The position numbers and the translations under genes are program-made. Source: CBDBJL01 sp965206365 (GTDB lineage: Bacteria; Pseudomonadota; Alphaproteobacteria; JABAAW01; JAHZMA01). Taken from it: 64,000 nucleotides of DNA. The notes beneath the pieces are model-generated. The model searched no databases. It was given only the letters and a program-made list of their open reading frames with translations, and was not told where the DNA came from. Within the stretch, counting starts at the first letter, position 1. The number at the start of each line of letters is the position of its first letter. Positions 9,562 to 17,270 of this stretch are shown piece after piece. The stretch covers positions 15,320 to 79,319 of the forward strand of contig CBDBJL010000025.1 in NCBI GenBank assembly GCA_965206365.1, written 5' to 3'.

Positions 9562-10361
9562 TTTTTAGCCAAATTTTGAAATGCATGAATGAGTTGACTT
9601 AGTGCAATTTCAACATTTTCTTGACGCATGAAAAATTCGCCAATTAAAAAAGCTTTCGCACCATAATCTGCGATTTGTTTTAAGTCTTGAGCCGTAGAGA
9701 TCCCACTTTCCGAGATAAATAAGGCATTTTTGGGAATAAATTCGGCTAAAATTTTGCTGTTATTTAAATCGGTTACCAAAGTTTTTAAATTGCGATTATT
9801 AACCCCAAGCATGTTTGGAGAAAATTTCAGTGCCCGCTCTAATTCAATCTTATCGTGAATTTCTACTAATACATCCATATTCAACGATTGTGCCAAATGA
9901 TAAAAATTAGCGACGGTTTCATCTTTTAAAATTGCCATAATAAGTAAGATGCAATCGGCTCCAAGAAGCCGACTTTGATAAATTTGATACGCATCGATGA
10001 TAAAATCTTTGCGCAATATGGGTAAATGAACCGCATTTTTTGCCTGCATGAGAAAATTATTTTCGCCCATGAAATATTTTTCATCGGTTAAAATCGAAAG
10101 GCATTGGGCGCCCGCTTGTTGATACGCCATGGCCAACTGGGCAACATGAAAATTTTCGCGAATTAAACCATGTGATGGAGAATATTTTTTAATTTCGGCA
10201 ATAATACATGGGGCAGTACCGGTAATTAATTGTTTCCGAAAGCCACGTGGTTGCTTATTTTGGATTGCAATTTCGTCAATCAAAGCTTCAAGCGATACAT
10301 TTTTACGATCACGGGCAACAATTTCATGCTTATAGGCAACAATTTCATTTAAGATTGACAT
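9558..10361 (-). CDS. trpC: Indole-3-glycerol phosphate synthase
   Basis: Closes the indole ring in tryptophan synthesis. A 267-residue TIM barrel with SPSHGLIREN, the catalytic Lys in LRKDFIIDAYQI, GADCILLI, GVNNRNLKT and ISESGI. It is a stand-alone TrpC, not fused to TrpF. trpD lies 16 bases upstream and moaC overlaps its end. Confidence 0.97.
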   Translation of the reverse strand: MSILNEIVAYKHEIVARDRKNVSLEALIDEIAIQNKQPRGFRKQLITGTAPCIIAEIKKYSPSHGLIRENFHVAQLAMAYQQAGAQCLSILTDEKYFMGENNFLMQAKNAVHLPILRKDFIIDAYQIYQSRLLGADCILLIMAILKDETVANFYHLAQSLNMDVLVEIHDKIELERALKFSPNMLGVNNRNLKTLVTDLNNSKILAEFIPKNALFISESGISTAQDLKQIADYGAKAFLIGEFFMRQENVEIALSQLIHAFQNLAKK

Positions 10362-10377
10362 GGATTAGGTTTCATTG

Positions 10378-11382
10378 TTACGAATGAGTTATCTTGATGA
10401 ACTCTTCAAGCTTCGCCATGGCAGCCCCTGAAGCAATTGTTTGTTTTGCAAGTTCTAAACCTTCGGTTAAGTTTTTGACTTTGCCTGCTACCCATAAAGC
10501 TGCGGCACTATTGAGCAAAACTAGATGATAACAAGGGCTGGTTTCACCACGCAAAACAGCGCGAATGGCTTGGGCATTATCGTTGGCATCGCCACCACGT
10601 AATTCTTCTGGGGTACAAGATTTAAGCCCAAAATCCTCAGGTTTGATTGTTACTTTATTTAAGTTTTTACCATCATAATGAATCATATGAGTTGGGCAAG
10701 AAAGACTAATTTCGTCCATATGATTCTCAGCACTGACTACCAAAAAGTTTTTAAATTCAAGATTGAGTAAAACATTGGCAAAAGCGGGTAGCAAAGCAGA
10801 ATTTGATAATCCTAGCAAAATATATTTCACCCGTGCCGGGTTACAGATCGGGCCTAAAAAGTTAAAGATACTGCGAATACCAAGGGCTTGACGCGCTGGC
10901 ATCACATTGGCAACGGTTTTGTGGTAAAGTGGGGCAAACATAAAATTAAGCCCGATTTCGTTTAAGGATTTTTGCATTACAGCTTGCGCAGCTTGAATAT
11001 TGACGCCTAAAGCATTCAGTACATCCGAAGCCCCCGATTGGGAACTAACAGCGCGGTTTCCATGTTTCGCTACCGGCACGCCCGCCGCGGCAACAATAAT
11101 CGAGCTGTTGGTAGAAACATTATAGCTGCAAAGACCATCGCCACCGGTGCCGACAAGATCCATTGTATTTTCGGGGGCTTCAATTTGCGTGGCTTTACTT
11201 TGCAAAATTTGCATGCCCGCAGTAATCTCCGTAACGCTTTCCCCTTTTTGTGCGAGCATCCCTAAAAATGCGCCAATTTCAGCATCGCTTGCTGCGCCCG
11301 AGAGAATTTTTTCAAAAGCCTGTTTCGCTAAGGGTTCGGGGAGATCTTTTCCTTGGGCTAATTGTTCAAAAATCAGTTTCAT
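10378..11382 (-). CDS. trpD: Anthranilate phosphoribosyltransferase
   Basis: Transfers phosphoribose from PRPP to anthranilate. 334 residues with the PRPP-binding GTGGDG motif (near residue 79), KHGNRAVSSQSGASDVL and FNFLGPICNPA. It leads the trpD-trpC-moaC-moeA group. trpE and trpG are not in the window, so the pathway is split. No tryptophan-type attenuator is apparent in the short gap to the upstream hydrolase gene. Confidence 0.97.
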   Translation of the reverse strand: MKLIFEQLAQGKDLPEPLAKQAFEKILSGAASDAEIGAFLGMLAQKGESVTEITAGMQILQSKATQIEAPENTMDLVGTGGDGLCSYNVSTNSSIIVAAAGVPVAKHGNRAVSSQSGASDVLNALGVNIQAAQAVMQKSLNEIGLNFMFAPLYHKTVANVMPARQALGIRSIFNFLGPICNPARVKYILLGLSNSALLPAFANVLLNLEFKNFLVVSAENHMDEISLSCPTHMIHYDGKNLNKVTIKPEDFGLKSCTPEELRGGDANDNAQAIRAVLRGETSPCYHLVLLNSAAALWVAGKVKNLTEGLELAKQTIASGAAMAKLEEFIKITHS

Positions 11383-11414
11383 TATTCATTCTTTCTGCGT
11401 TTGGGAATTGCAAA

Positions 11415-12059
11415 TTAAGGCAAAGCGGGGATTAAAGATTCGCTGAGATAATAACAGACATAGTCGCGAATTTCATCTGTATATCCTTTATAAAAATGAT
11501 CTGCATCGGCAATGATCTTAAAATCTACGGAAATATTTCTTTGTTGATTGAGCTTTTCAACCAATGCAATTGTATCTTCGATTGGGACAACTTTATCTAA
11601 GGTGCCATGGATAATTTGTCCTGATGTTGGGCAGGGGGCAAGAAAATTAAAATCATGCATATTACAAGGGGGGGATATGGCGATAAATTTTTTAATTTCC
11701 GGACGCCGCATTAATAACTGCATTGCAATCCACGCACCAAAAGAATAGCCACATACCCAAATATCTTGCCCAGGATTTTTAGATTGTAACCAATTTAAGG
11801 CTACCGAAGTATCGGAAAGCTCGCCTTCGCCATTATCAAATTGCCCCTGAGAACGCCCAACAGAACGAAAATTAAACCGTAGGCAAGAAACATCTAATTT
11901 GATAAAACTATTATATAAGGCATAGATGACTTGATTATTCATGGTACCACCCATAAGTGGATGGGGGTGCATCAATAAAATGGCGGGCGCATTGCTGTTA
12001 CCTGCGTAATAGCGGGCTTCAATTCGGCCAGCAGGACCGCTCAAAGTAAGTTCAGGCAT
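11415..12059 (-). CDS. Alpha/beta hydrolase (COG2945-like)
   Basis: 214 residues with a cytoplasmic alpha/beta-hydrolase fold. The HPHPLMGGTMNN oxyanion segment, nucleophile motif GYSFGAW, acid in HGTLDKVVP and catalytic His in DADHFYKG form a complete triad. The pattern matches COG2945 'predicted hydrolase'; the substrate is unknown. It starts 32 bases upstream of trpD on the same strand and may share its transcript, though no link to tryptophan is implied. Confidence 0.85.
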   Translation of the reverse strand: MPELTLSGPAGRIEARYYAGNSNAPAILLMHPHPLMGGTMNNQVIYALYNSFIKLDVSCLRFNFRSVGRSQGQFDNGEGELSDTSVALNWLQSKNPGQDIWVCGYSFGAWIAMQLLMRRPEIKKFIAISPPCNMHDFNFLAPCPTSGQIIHGTLDKVVPIEDTIALVEKLNQQRNISVDFKIIADADHFYKGYTDEIRDYVCYYLSESLIPALP

Positions 12060-12495
12060 AACATCTCCCTAAATGATTTTAAAATCAAAAAATATCAATG
12101 CAAAAAGACTGATAGCACCGTGAAAAGACAAACTCTCATAAGTGAGGTAATCATAATGAATACCTTAATTGATTTATAATGCTACAAAGTTAGTAAAATA
12201 CATTCCATTATTTAATAGTTCGTTTGTGAGATTATCACCCAAGAAGATTGTTACGTAGGGTCCCTAGAAATAACAAAACATCATTTATGGAGCAATGAAA
12301 CTATGAGTAAAGTAGAATGCGCGTAGCCAAGGCTACTATAGCAGGAAGCGCGCAAAATTCAAGAAGAGTTTTGCGTAAAGGCATAATTTATTATCCCGAA
12401 ATTATTTGCAAATAAATTTTGCAAATAGACTGTTTTGTGTTTTTATCTATGGTAGAGTGGATCGATGATGGTAAATTATTTTAAGGAGGATGAAA
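12060..12495 (+). promoter_or_regulatory. Long structured leader/regulatory region of cysE
   Basis: 436 bases without a recognisable protein gene. Contents: a micro-ORF ATG 12303 to TAG 12326 (MSKVECA) whose Cys codon (12318-12320) is also the start of a hairpin arm; hairpin 1 TGCGCG 12318-12323 with CGCGCA 12349-12354, enclosing TAGC/GCTA; hairpin 2 CGCAAAA 12351-12357 with TTTTGCG 12369-12375, which shares bases 12351-12354 and so excludes hairpin 1; a 14-base perfect palindrome TTATTTGCAAATAA 12402-12415; a second TTTGCAAA 12418-12425 centred 13 bases further; and the ribosome site AAGGAGG 12483-12489. Neither hairpin has a following T tract. No tRNA or known RNA family recognised. Confidence 0.5.
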
Positions 12496-13212
12496 ATGTT
12501 ACGGCAAGTGAAATCAATGATTGCGCGCGATCCCGCTGCCCGTTATTGGCTGGAGGTGGTGTTGTTGTATCCTTCATTTCATGCTTTGTTGATTTATCGG
12601 TTAGCCCATTTTTTATGGAGAATGAAGTTAAAATTTATTGCGCGGTTATTATCATATTGGGCGCGCTTTCTTACGGGGATTGAAATTCATCCGGCTGCAA
12701 AAATTGGCAAGGGGTTTTTTATTGATCATGGGATGGGCGTTGTAATTGGAGAAACCGCAGAAATTGGCGATAATGTCACTTTATATCATGGTGTTACTTT
12801 AGGGGGAGTATCGCCTGCGATTGATTCTCACAAGCAACGATTGCGCAAACGGCATCCAACAATTTGTGAGGGTGCGATTATTGGTGCGAATGCACAAATT
12901 TTAGGACCAGTTACGGTTGGTAGAAATGTCCGCGTGGGAAGCGCAACTATTGTTACGAAAAATGTCGTTGATGGTGTAACGATTGTTGGTAATCCTGGGC
13001 GAATTCTTGGTAAAAAATGTTGCGCGGAAATTTTCTCTGCCTATGGAATTCCCGATGGTGAGCTACCGGATGTTGTCGCCAAATCTATCCAAACCATGCA
13101 GGGTGAATTAGCATTATTGCGCGGTGAAATTCAAAAATTGAAAAATGTAAGGCAAGAAACAATTAATGAGAACGGTGCTAATTTTCCATCAGAAAACTCT
13201 AAATCAAGTTAA
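12496..13212 (+). CDS. cysE: Serine O-acetyltransferase
   Basis: Acetylates serine with acetyl-CoA, the committed step of cysteine synthesis. 238 residues: N-terminal helical domain (RDPAARYWLEVVLLYPSFHAL) and a left-handed beta-helix with hexapeptide repeats (IGKGFFIDHGMGVVIGETAEIG, YHGVTLGG, GPVTVGRNVRVGSATIV). I chose ATG 12496 because the strong AAGGAGG at 12483-12489 is 6 bases upstream; ATG 12490 touches that site and is implausible. It leads a unit with two cysteine desulfurases, linking cysteine supply to sulfur mobilisation. Confidence 0.95.
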   Translation: MLRQVKSMIARDPAARYWLEVVLLYPSFHALLIYRLAHFLWRMKLKFIARLLSYWARFLTGIEIHPAAKIGKGFFIDHGMGVVIGETAEIGDNVTLYHGVTLGGVSPAIDSHKQRLRKRHPTICEGAIIGANAQILGPVTVGRNVRVGSATIVTKNVVDGVTIVGNPGRILGKKCCAEIFSAYGIPDGELPDVVAKSIQTMQGELALLRGEIQKLKNVRQETINENGANFPSENSKSS

Positions 13213-13233
13213 TCAAATAAATAACAGGCAGTG

Positions 13234-14364
13234 ATGGAAGATTGTTATTTTGATGTTAATGCAACGGCTCGGATTTTGCCTGAAGTAATTGCTTATATTA
13301 CACAACAAATGGGAGAAAAAAAGAAAAATGTTGGCAATGCTTCATCTCCGCATCGCCAAGGACGTTTTGCACGTGCAATTATAGAACAGGCGCGAATGCA
13401 CATTAATTCATATTTTGGGGCACATTATGAAGTGATTTTTACTTCCGGAGCAACGGAGGCGAATAATTTGTTTGCGCATCAAATTTCGAAAGATGATTTA
13501 TGGTTAGTGGGTGCCACCGAGCATCCGTCGATTTTAGAGCCCGCTTATGCGCATGGAAAAATCGGTGGCAAAATTGTGATTCTGCCTGTAGATCAACAGG
13601 GTTTATTATCATTAGATTATTTAGAGCAGACTCTACGTTCCTATCGAGAACAAACTGGTAAATCCAGGATTTGGTTAAGTGTTCAAGGGGCAAATTCAGA
13701 AAGTGGCGTTGTCCAAGATTTTACGGCGATTTCTAAAATTGCTTGGGATTATGATGCATTTTATCATTGCGATGCGGTTCAGCTTTTGGGCAAGGTTGCG
13801 CTGGATTTCACGCAAATTCCAGCTGATTTTGTTACAATTTCAGCGCATAAAATTGGCGGTATCTTGGGGGCTGGGGCGTTATTATCGCCAAAAAATTTTC
13901 CGATAAAAGCCCAAATTTTGGGGGGAACGCAAGAAAACCGCCAACGTGCAGGCAGTGAGAATTCGATGGCAATTGGGGCATTTGCCGTGGCGATGGCTCA
14001 GCTAGATCGAATTGATCATGGCAAAATGCTTATTTTGCGACAATATTTAGAAACGGGATTGCAAAAAAAAGGCAGGGCAGAATCCACACAAATTATTGCG
14101 CAAGAACAAATTCGACTGAGCAATACAGTTTTTGCTTTGCATCCGCACTTACAAGCACAACAAATTTTAATGCAACTAGATTTGGCAAATATTGCAGCGG
14201 CTTCGGGCTCAGCTTGCTCATCAGGGAAAATTTCGGCAAGTTATGTTTTGCAGGCGATGGGCATCAATTCAGAAGTTGCGAAACGGGCAGTACGATTTTC
14301 ATTTGATGCTACCATAGATAAGGTAGCAATGGATTATGTGATCGCGCAATGGCAAAAATTATGA
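13234..14364 (+). CDS. Cysteine desulfurase (NifS/IscS family), first copy
   Basis: PLP enzyme removing sulfur from cysteine for Fe-S clusters or thio-modification. About 376 residues. TSGATEANN, the QGANSESG substrate region, HCDAVQ, PLP lysine in ISAHKIGG (near 206) and the persulfide Cys in SGSACSSGK are present. The opening YFDVNATARILP is more divergent than the usual YLDxNATT. ATG 13234 follows the adjacent GTG 13231. Its end overlaps the second desulfurase by 4 bases. Two tandem desulfurase genes are found in several alphaproteobacteria before suf genes; no suf or iscU gene follows here. Confidence 0.92.
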   Translation: MEDCYFDVNATARILPEVIAYITQQMGEKKKNVGNASSPHRQGRFARAIIEQARMHINSYFGAHYEVIFTSGATEANNLFAHQISKDDLWLVGATEHPSILEPAYAHGKIGGKIVILPVDQQGLLSLDYLEQTLRSYREQTGKSRIWLSVQGANSESGVVQDFTAISKIAWDYDAFYHCDAVQLLGKVALDFTQIPADFVTISAHKIGGILGAGALLSPKNFPIKAQILGGTQENRQRAGSENSMAIGAFAVAMAQLDRIDHGKMLILRQYLETGLQKKGRAESTQIIAQEQIRLSNTVFALHPHLQAQQILMQLDLANIAAASGSACSSGKISASYVLQAMGINSEVAKRAVRFSFDATIDKVAMDYVIAQWQKL

Positions 14365-15506
14365 AACGAATTTATTTAGATTATCACGCCACGACTCCCC
14401 TGAATGGGGATGTTCGCGATGCGATGCTAGAATGGATGGGGGAGCAATTTGGGAATCCGCATTCTGCCCATGAATTTGGGCGCAAAGCATCGGATCAGGT
14501 TGAAAATGCACGCCGAGTGATCGCGCAAAATATCAATGCAAAACGCACTGATATTATTTTCACCTCGGGGGCAACCGAGGCTGCCAATAATGCAATTTTT
14601 GGGATTGCACCTTATTTAAAATTACAAAATAAGATGCGGATCCTTACTTTGCAAGGTGAGCATGAAGCGGTATCTCAGCCTTTAAGAATATTAGAGCAGC
14701 AAGGTTTTGAAGTGGTTGCCTTAAAGCCGATGCCAGATGGTAGGTTGAATTTTGCCGATTTGCCACATTATGTTAAGGGGGATCAAGCGCTGGGCCTGGT
14801 TGCGGTTATGCATAGCCATAACGAGATTGGGGTTTTGCAAGATATCGCCAAGCTCGCAGAATTTACACATGAAAATGATGGATTTATTTTTTCAGATATG
14901 ACCCAATCTTTGGGGAAAACGCCGATAAATATGATAGACATGCAGGTGGATCTGGCATGTTTTTCAGCGCATAAACTCTATGGTCCAATGGGTATTGGTG
15001 CGCTTTATTGTAAAACTGCGATCCAAAAATATATGCAGCCCCATTTTTATGGCGGGGGGCAACAAAGATTGCGCTCAGGCACAATCCCGGTTTTTCTTAC
15101 GGTTGGTTTTGCCAAAGCAGTACAAATTGCGCTTGAGAATTTGCCAGACGAAATGATTCGTCTGGGTAGGTTGCGTGACCAATTTTATGTGGGGTTACAA
15201 AATTTTTTCCCCGATATTATTGTGAATGGTTCGTTGCAATATCGGCTTGCGGGGAATTTACATCTCACTTTTCCGCAAATTTCTTCGGAAAAATTATTGT
15301 ATTCTTTGCCAGAATTGCAATTTTCCACAGGGGCTGCATGCAGTTCGGGTAATGATAAAGGTAGCGAAATATTGCGAGCATTGGGTTATCCGCAAGAGGG
15401 AAATCATGGGCATATTCGTCTTTGTGTGGGTGCGCTTACAAGGGAGGAAGATATTGTTGATTGTTTGGCATTATTTCAACAAAGACTTAGGCACCCAAAA
15501 CCTTGA
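14361..15506 (+). CDS. Cysteine desulfurase (IscS/NifS family), second copy
   Basis: About 381 residues, closer to canonical IscS than the gene before it: YLDYHATTPLN start, FGNPHSAHEFGR, TSGATEAANNA, MHSHNEIG, PLP lysine in FSAHKLYGP and catalytic Cys in TGAACSSGND. I chose ATG 14361, which gives an ATGA overlap with the first copy and the conserved MKRIYLDYHATTP start; an in-frame ATG at 14349 is less likely. The two proteins are clear paralogues, presumably co-translated, and may work as a pair or deliver sulfur to different acceptors. Confidence 0.93.
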   Translation: MKRIYLDYHATTPLNGDVRDAMLEWMGEQFGNPHSAHEFGRKASDQVENARRVIAQNINAKRTDIIFTSGATEAANNAIFGIAPYLKLQNKMRILTLQGEHEAVSQPLRILEQQGFEVVALKPMPDGRLNFADLPHYVKGDQALGLVAVMHSHNEIGVLQDIAKLAEFTHENDGFIFSDMTQSLGKTPINMIDMQVDLACFSAHKLYGPMGIGALYCKTAIQKYMQPHFYGGGQQRLRSGTIPVFLTVGFAKAVQIALENLPDEMIRLGRLRDQFYVGLQNFFPDIIVNGSLQYRLAGNLHLTFPQISSEKLLYSLPELQFSTGAACSSGNDKGSEILRALGYPQEGNHGHIRLCVGALTREEDIVDCLALFQQRLRHPKP

Positions 15507-15552
15507 GGAAAGCTTTGGGAGAAAGGTTGTTGGTGGGCCCGATAAAGGGTTT

Positions 15553-15608
15553 GGGTGGCACCTTCGCGCCCTGATGGAAAGGGTGGCACCTGCGCGCCCC
15601 GATGGGGT
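15553..15608. repeat. GC-rich 28-bp imperfect tandem repeat
   Basis: Two adjacent 28-base units, 15553-15580 and 15581-15608, both beginning GGGTGGCACC and containing GCGCCC-GATGG. A third, more degraded relative (GGGCCCGATAAAGGG) lies just upstream. The block is much richer in GC than its surroundings. It sits between the stop of the second desulfurase and the converging mutase gene, so it may act in termination or be a REP-like element. No T tract or obvious hairpin supports a classical terminator. Confidence 0.55.
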
Positions 15609-15610
15609 GT

Positions 15611-17008
15611 TTATTTTTCTGCTGCGGTGATTTTCAATATTTTCGCTTCCTCTAGATAGCTTAGCATTTCGTTGCGTAATGTTTGGAAATTTTCTAAATT
15701 ATCAGCTTCGGCGCGGATCGTGATTTGCTTTAAGCTGGCATCGGCGCGAATAATATACCAACTTTTATTTTCATTGTTGGGCTGGTTTTTTTTATGAACG
15801 AGAATCATGTTATGAAAATATTGAAAGGCAATTTGGTCACGATTCAGAAAATTTGCAATCTGCTTAAGATAATCTTCAGGAGGTTGGGTTAGGGTATCAA
15901 TCTTCTCGATAGGTGAGATCACTGAATAGGGCAAAGCATCGATGCGTGTGCTTAAAGCGTGACCCAAACTACAAATTTCTAGTACTTTTAGTGCTACCAT
16001 GAAAACATCATCGATGCCGTAGAAATAATCTTTGCTAAAAAAGAAATGTCCATTCATATCTAATCCTAGGAAAATATCTTCTTCCAGCATTTTTTTATGA
16101 AAACTGGCACGGCTAGAAGGCATGCGTTCGCACACAAACCCTTTGTTTTGAAGGTAAAGGATGATGGTTTCTGAGGTTAAATAATCGGTGATAATTTTTT
16201 TACCTTTGGGTTTATTCTCGCTTAAATAGATCGCCAAAATAGGCAATAATCGATCGGGATCTACCCGTCTTGCTTGATCATCTACAAAAAAAATACGGTC
16301 GCATTGGGCATCGATGCCAATGGCAAGATCTGCATTTTGTAATTTCAGATGGGCTTGCAATTGTTGGGTCATGATTTCATCATCATGATGATGCTCGGCA
16401 ATGAATGTATGATTCCCCGGAAGCGCGGGATAAAATTTGGGCAATAATTGTGATGCAATGCCCGACATACCATACCAAACTACTTGCAACGTTTCGCTAT
16501 GCAAAACAGCATTGGCAAGGAGGCGTTTCGTATAAGCCAGATTTGCATTTCCCGAAATATAACTGCCACCATCGGCAAATTGCCAATTCCCACTGAGTGC
16601 AATTTTTGCGATATGTTTAAATTCTTCACCATAAAAAGGTTTGCCATGCATCATAATTTTAAATCCATTATGATGGGAATCATGGTAACTTCCAGTAATC
16701 ATTACGGCAAGATCGGATTTCATTTTGTGGTCTAAAAACCACATAAGTGCGGTAGGGCAGGTCCCTATTGACATTACTTTAAGCCCAGAACTTACCAATC
16801 CACGGGCCAATTCAGTTTCAAGAACGGTGGAAGAGTTTCTAGAATCATGTCCGATAATGGCTCGCTCTGAATTTGTATAAAGAGCAATGGTGCCAAGAAT
16901 TTTTCCCAAATAGTAGGCATCTTCCAAATTAAGCGATTCGCCAACAATCCCTCTAATATTATCAGATAAAAAAAGAGATGGATTGAAGTTATGATAAGCG
17001 GTTCGCAT
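15611..17008 (-). CDS. Phosphohexomutase-fold protein with degenerate active-site motifs (phosphomannomutase/phosphoglucomutase family)
   Basis: 465 residues, full family length, with the four-domain layout. The opening NPSLFLSDNIRGIVGESLN and GHDSRNSS are clearly family-like. The active-site loop reads ITGSYHDSHHNGFKI instead of the usual TGSHNPxxYNGFK: the phosphoserine is kept but HNP is lost. The metal loop reads DAQCDR instead of DGDGDR, so the middle Asp is Gln. The sugar loop is GLDMNGH instead of GEMSGH, and the phosphate loop is RADASLKQ instead of RPSGTEP or RASNTTP. Normally the family makes mannose-1-P or glucose-1-P for surface sugars. Here activity is doubtful. ATG 17008 has AAGGA 6 bases upstream and is preferred over ATG 17032. 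Confidence 0.85.
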   Translation of the reverse strand: MRTAYHNFNPSLFLSDNIRGIVGESLNLEDAYYLGKILGTIALYTNSERAIIGHDSRNSSTVLETELARGLVSSGLKVMSIGTCPTALMWFLDHKMKSDLAVMITGSYHDSHHNGFKIMMHGKPFYGEEFKHIAKIALSGNWQFADGGSYISGNANLAYTKRLLANAVLHSETLQVVWYGMSGIASQLLPKFYPALPGNHTFIAEHHHDDEIMTQQLQAHLKLQNADLAIGIDAQCDRIFFVDDQARRVDPDRLLPILAIYLSENKPKGKKIITDYLTSETIILYLQNKGFVCERMPSSRASFHKKMLEEDIFLGLDMNGHFFFSKDYFYGIDDVFMVALKVLEICSLGHALSTRIDALPYSVISPIEKIDTLTQPPEDYLKQIANFLNRDQIAFQYFHNMILVHKKNQPNNENKSWYIIRADASLKQITIRAEADNLENFQTLRNEMLSYLEEAKILKITAAEK

Positions 17009-17017
17009 TGGTTGTCC

Positions 17018-17039
17018 TTGTACAAAAGCCATTGTACAA
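17018..17039. promoter_or_regulatory. Pair of TTGTACAA palindromes before the mutase-like gene
   Basis: Two identical perfect 8-base palindromes, TTGTACAA at 17018-17025 and 17032-17039, with centres 14 bases apart, lie immediately upstream of the preferred ATG 17008. The first overlaps the end of the ribosome site. Two copies on nearly the same helix face would suit a dimeric repressor, but this is inference from spacing only. Confidence 0.35.
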
Positions 17040-17168
17040 AAATCATTAAACTTTTTTATATTCTCAAATTTAATGATAATATTTTCTAATATAAGTATTT
17101 CTAAGTTTTACCATAAGGTATTTTCTAGCAAAAGTAAACATAGTTGTTTTTGCTCTATGGTGGCACCA

Positions 17169-17197
17169 TTGACAAATTTTTGGAAATACGTTATTTG
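17169..17197 (+). promoter_or_regulatory. Candidate sigma-70 promoter of the TRAP receptor gene
   Basis: A perfect -35 TTGACA (17169-17174), 17-base spacer and a weak -10 TATTTG (17192-17197) lie about 70 bases before ATG 17271 in the divergent region between the mutase-like gene and the TAXI receptor gene. Confidence 0.4.
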
Positions 17198-17270
17198 TAG
17201 AAAATTGAGGAGTATAATGTTTAGGATTATATTCTGTATCTTTGGCAATTATTTTTAGAAGGATTGAAGG

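Noticed and set aside
12318..12375. Structured segment upstream of cysE as a small SRP RNA, tRNA or tmRNA
   Set aside because: No GGAAGGAAGCA-type tetraloop region, no T-loop or CCA pattern; only two short overlapping hairpins are visible.
12465..12683. A 72-residue frame overlapping the start of cysE
   Set aside because: It is a shadow frame over conserved cysE codons and lacks family features; the ribosome site is placed for cysE.
15553..15608. CRISPR-like repeat
   Set aside because: Only two adjacent units without spacers; a tandem duplication fits better.
15226..15630. A 134-residue plus-strand frame at the end of the second desulfurase gene
   Set aside because: It runs through conserved desulfurase codons in another frame and then the GC-rich repeat; its composition is not protein-like.
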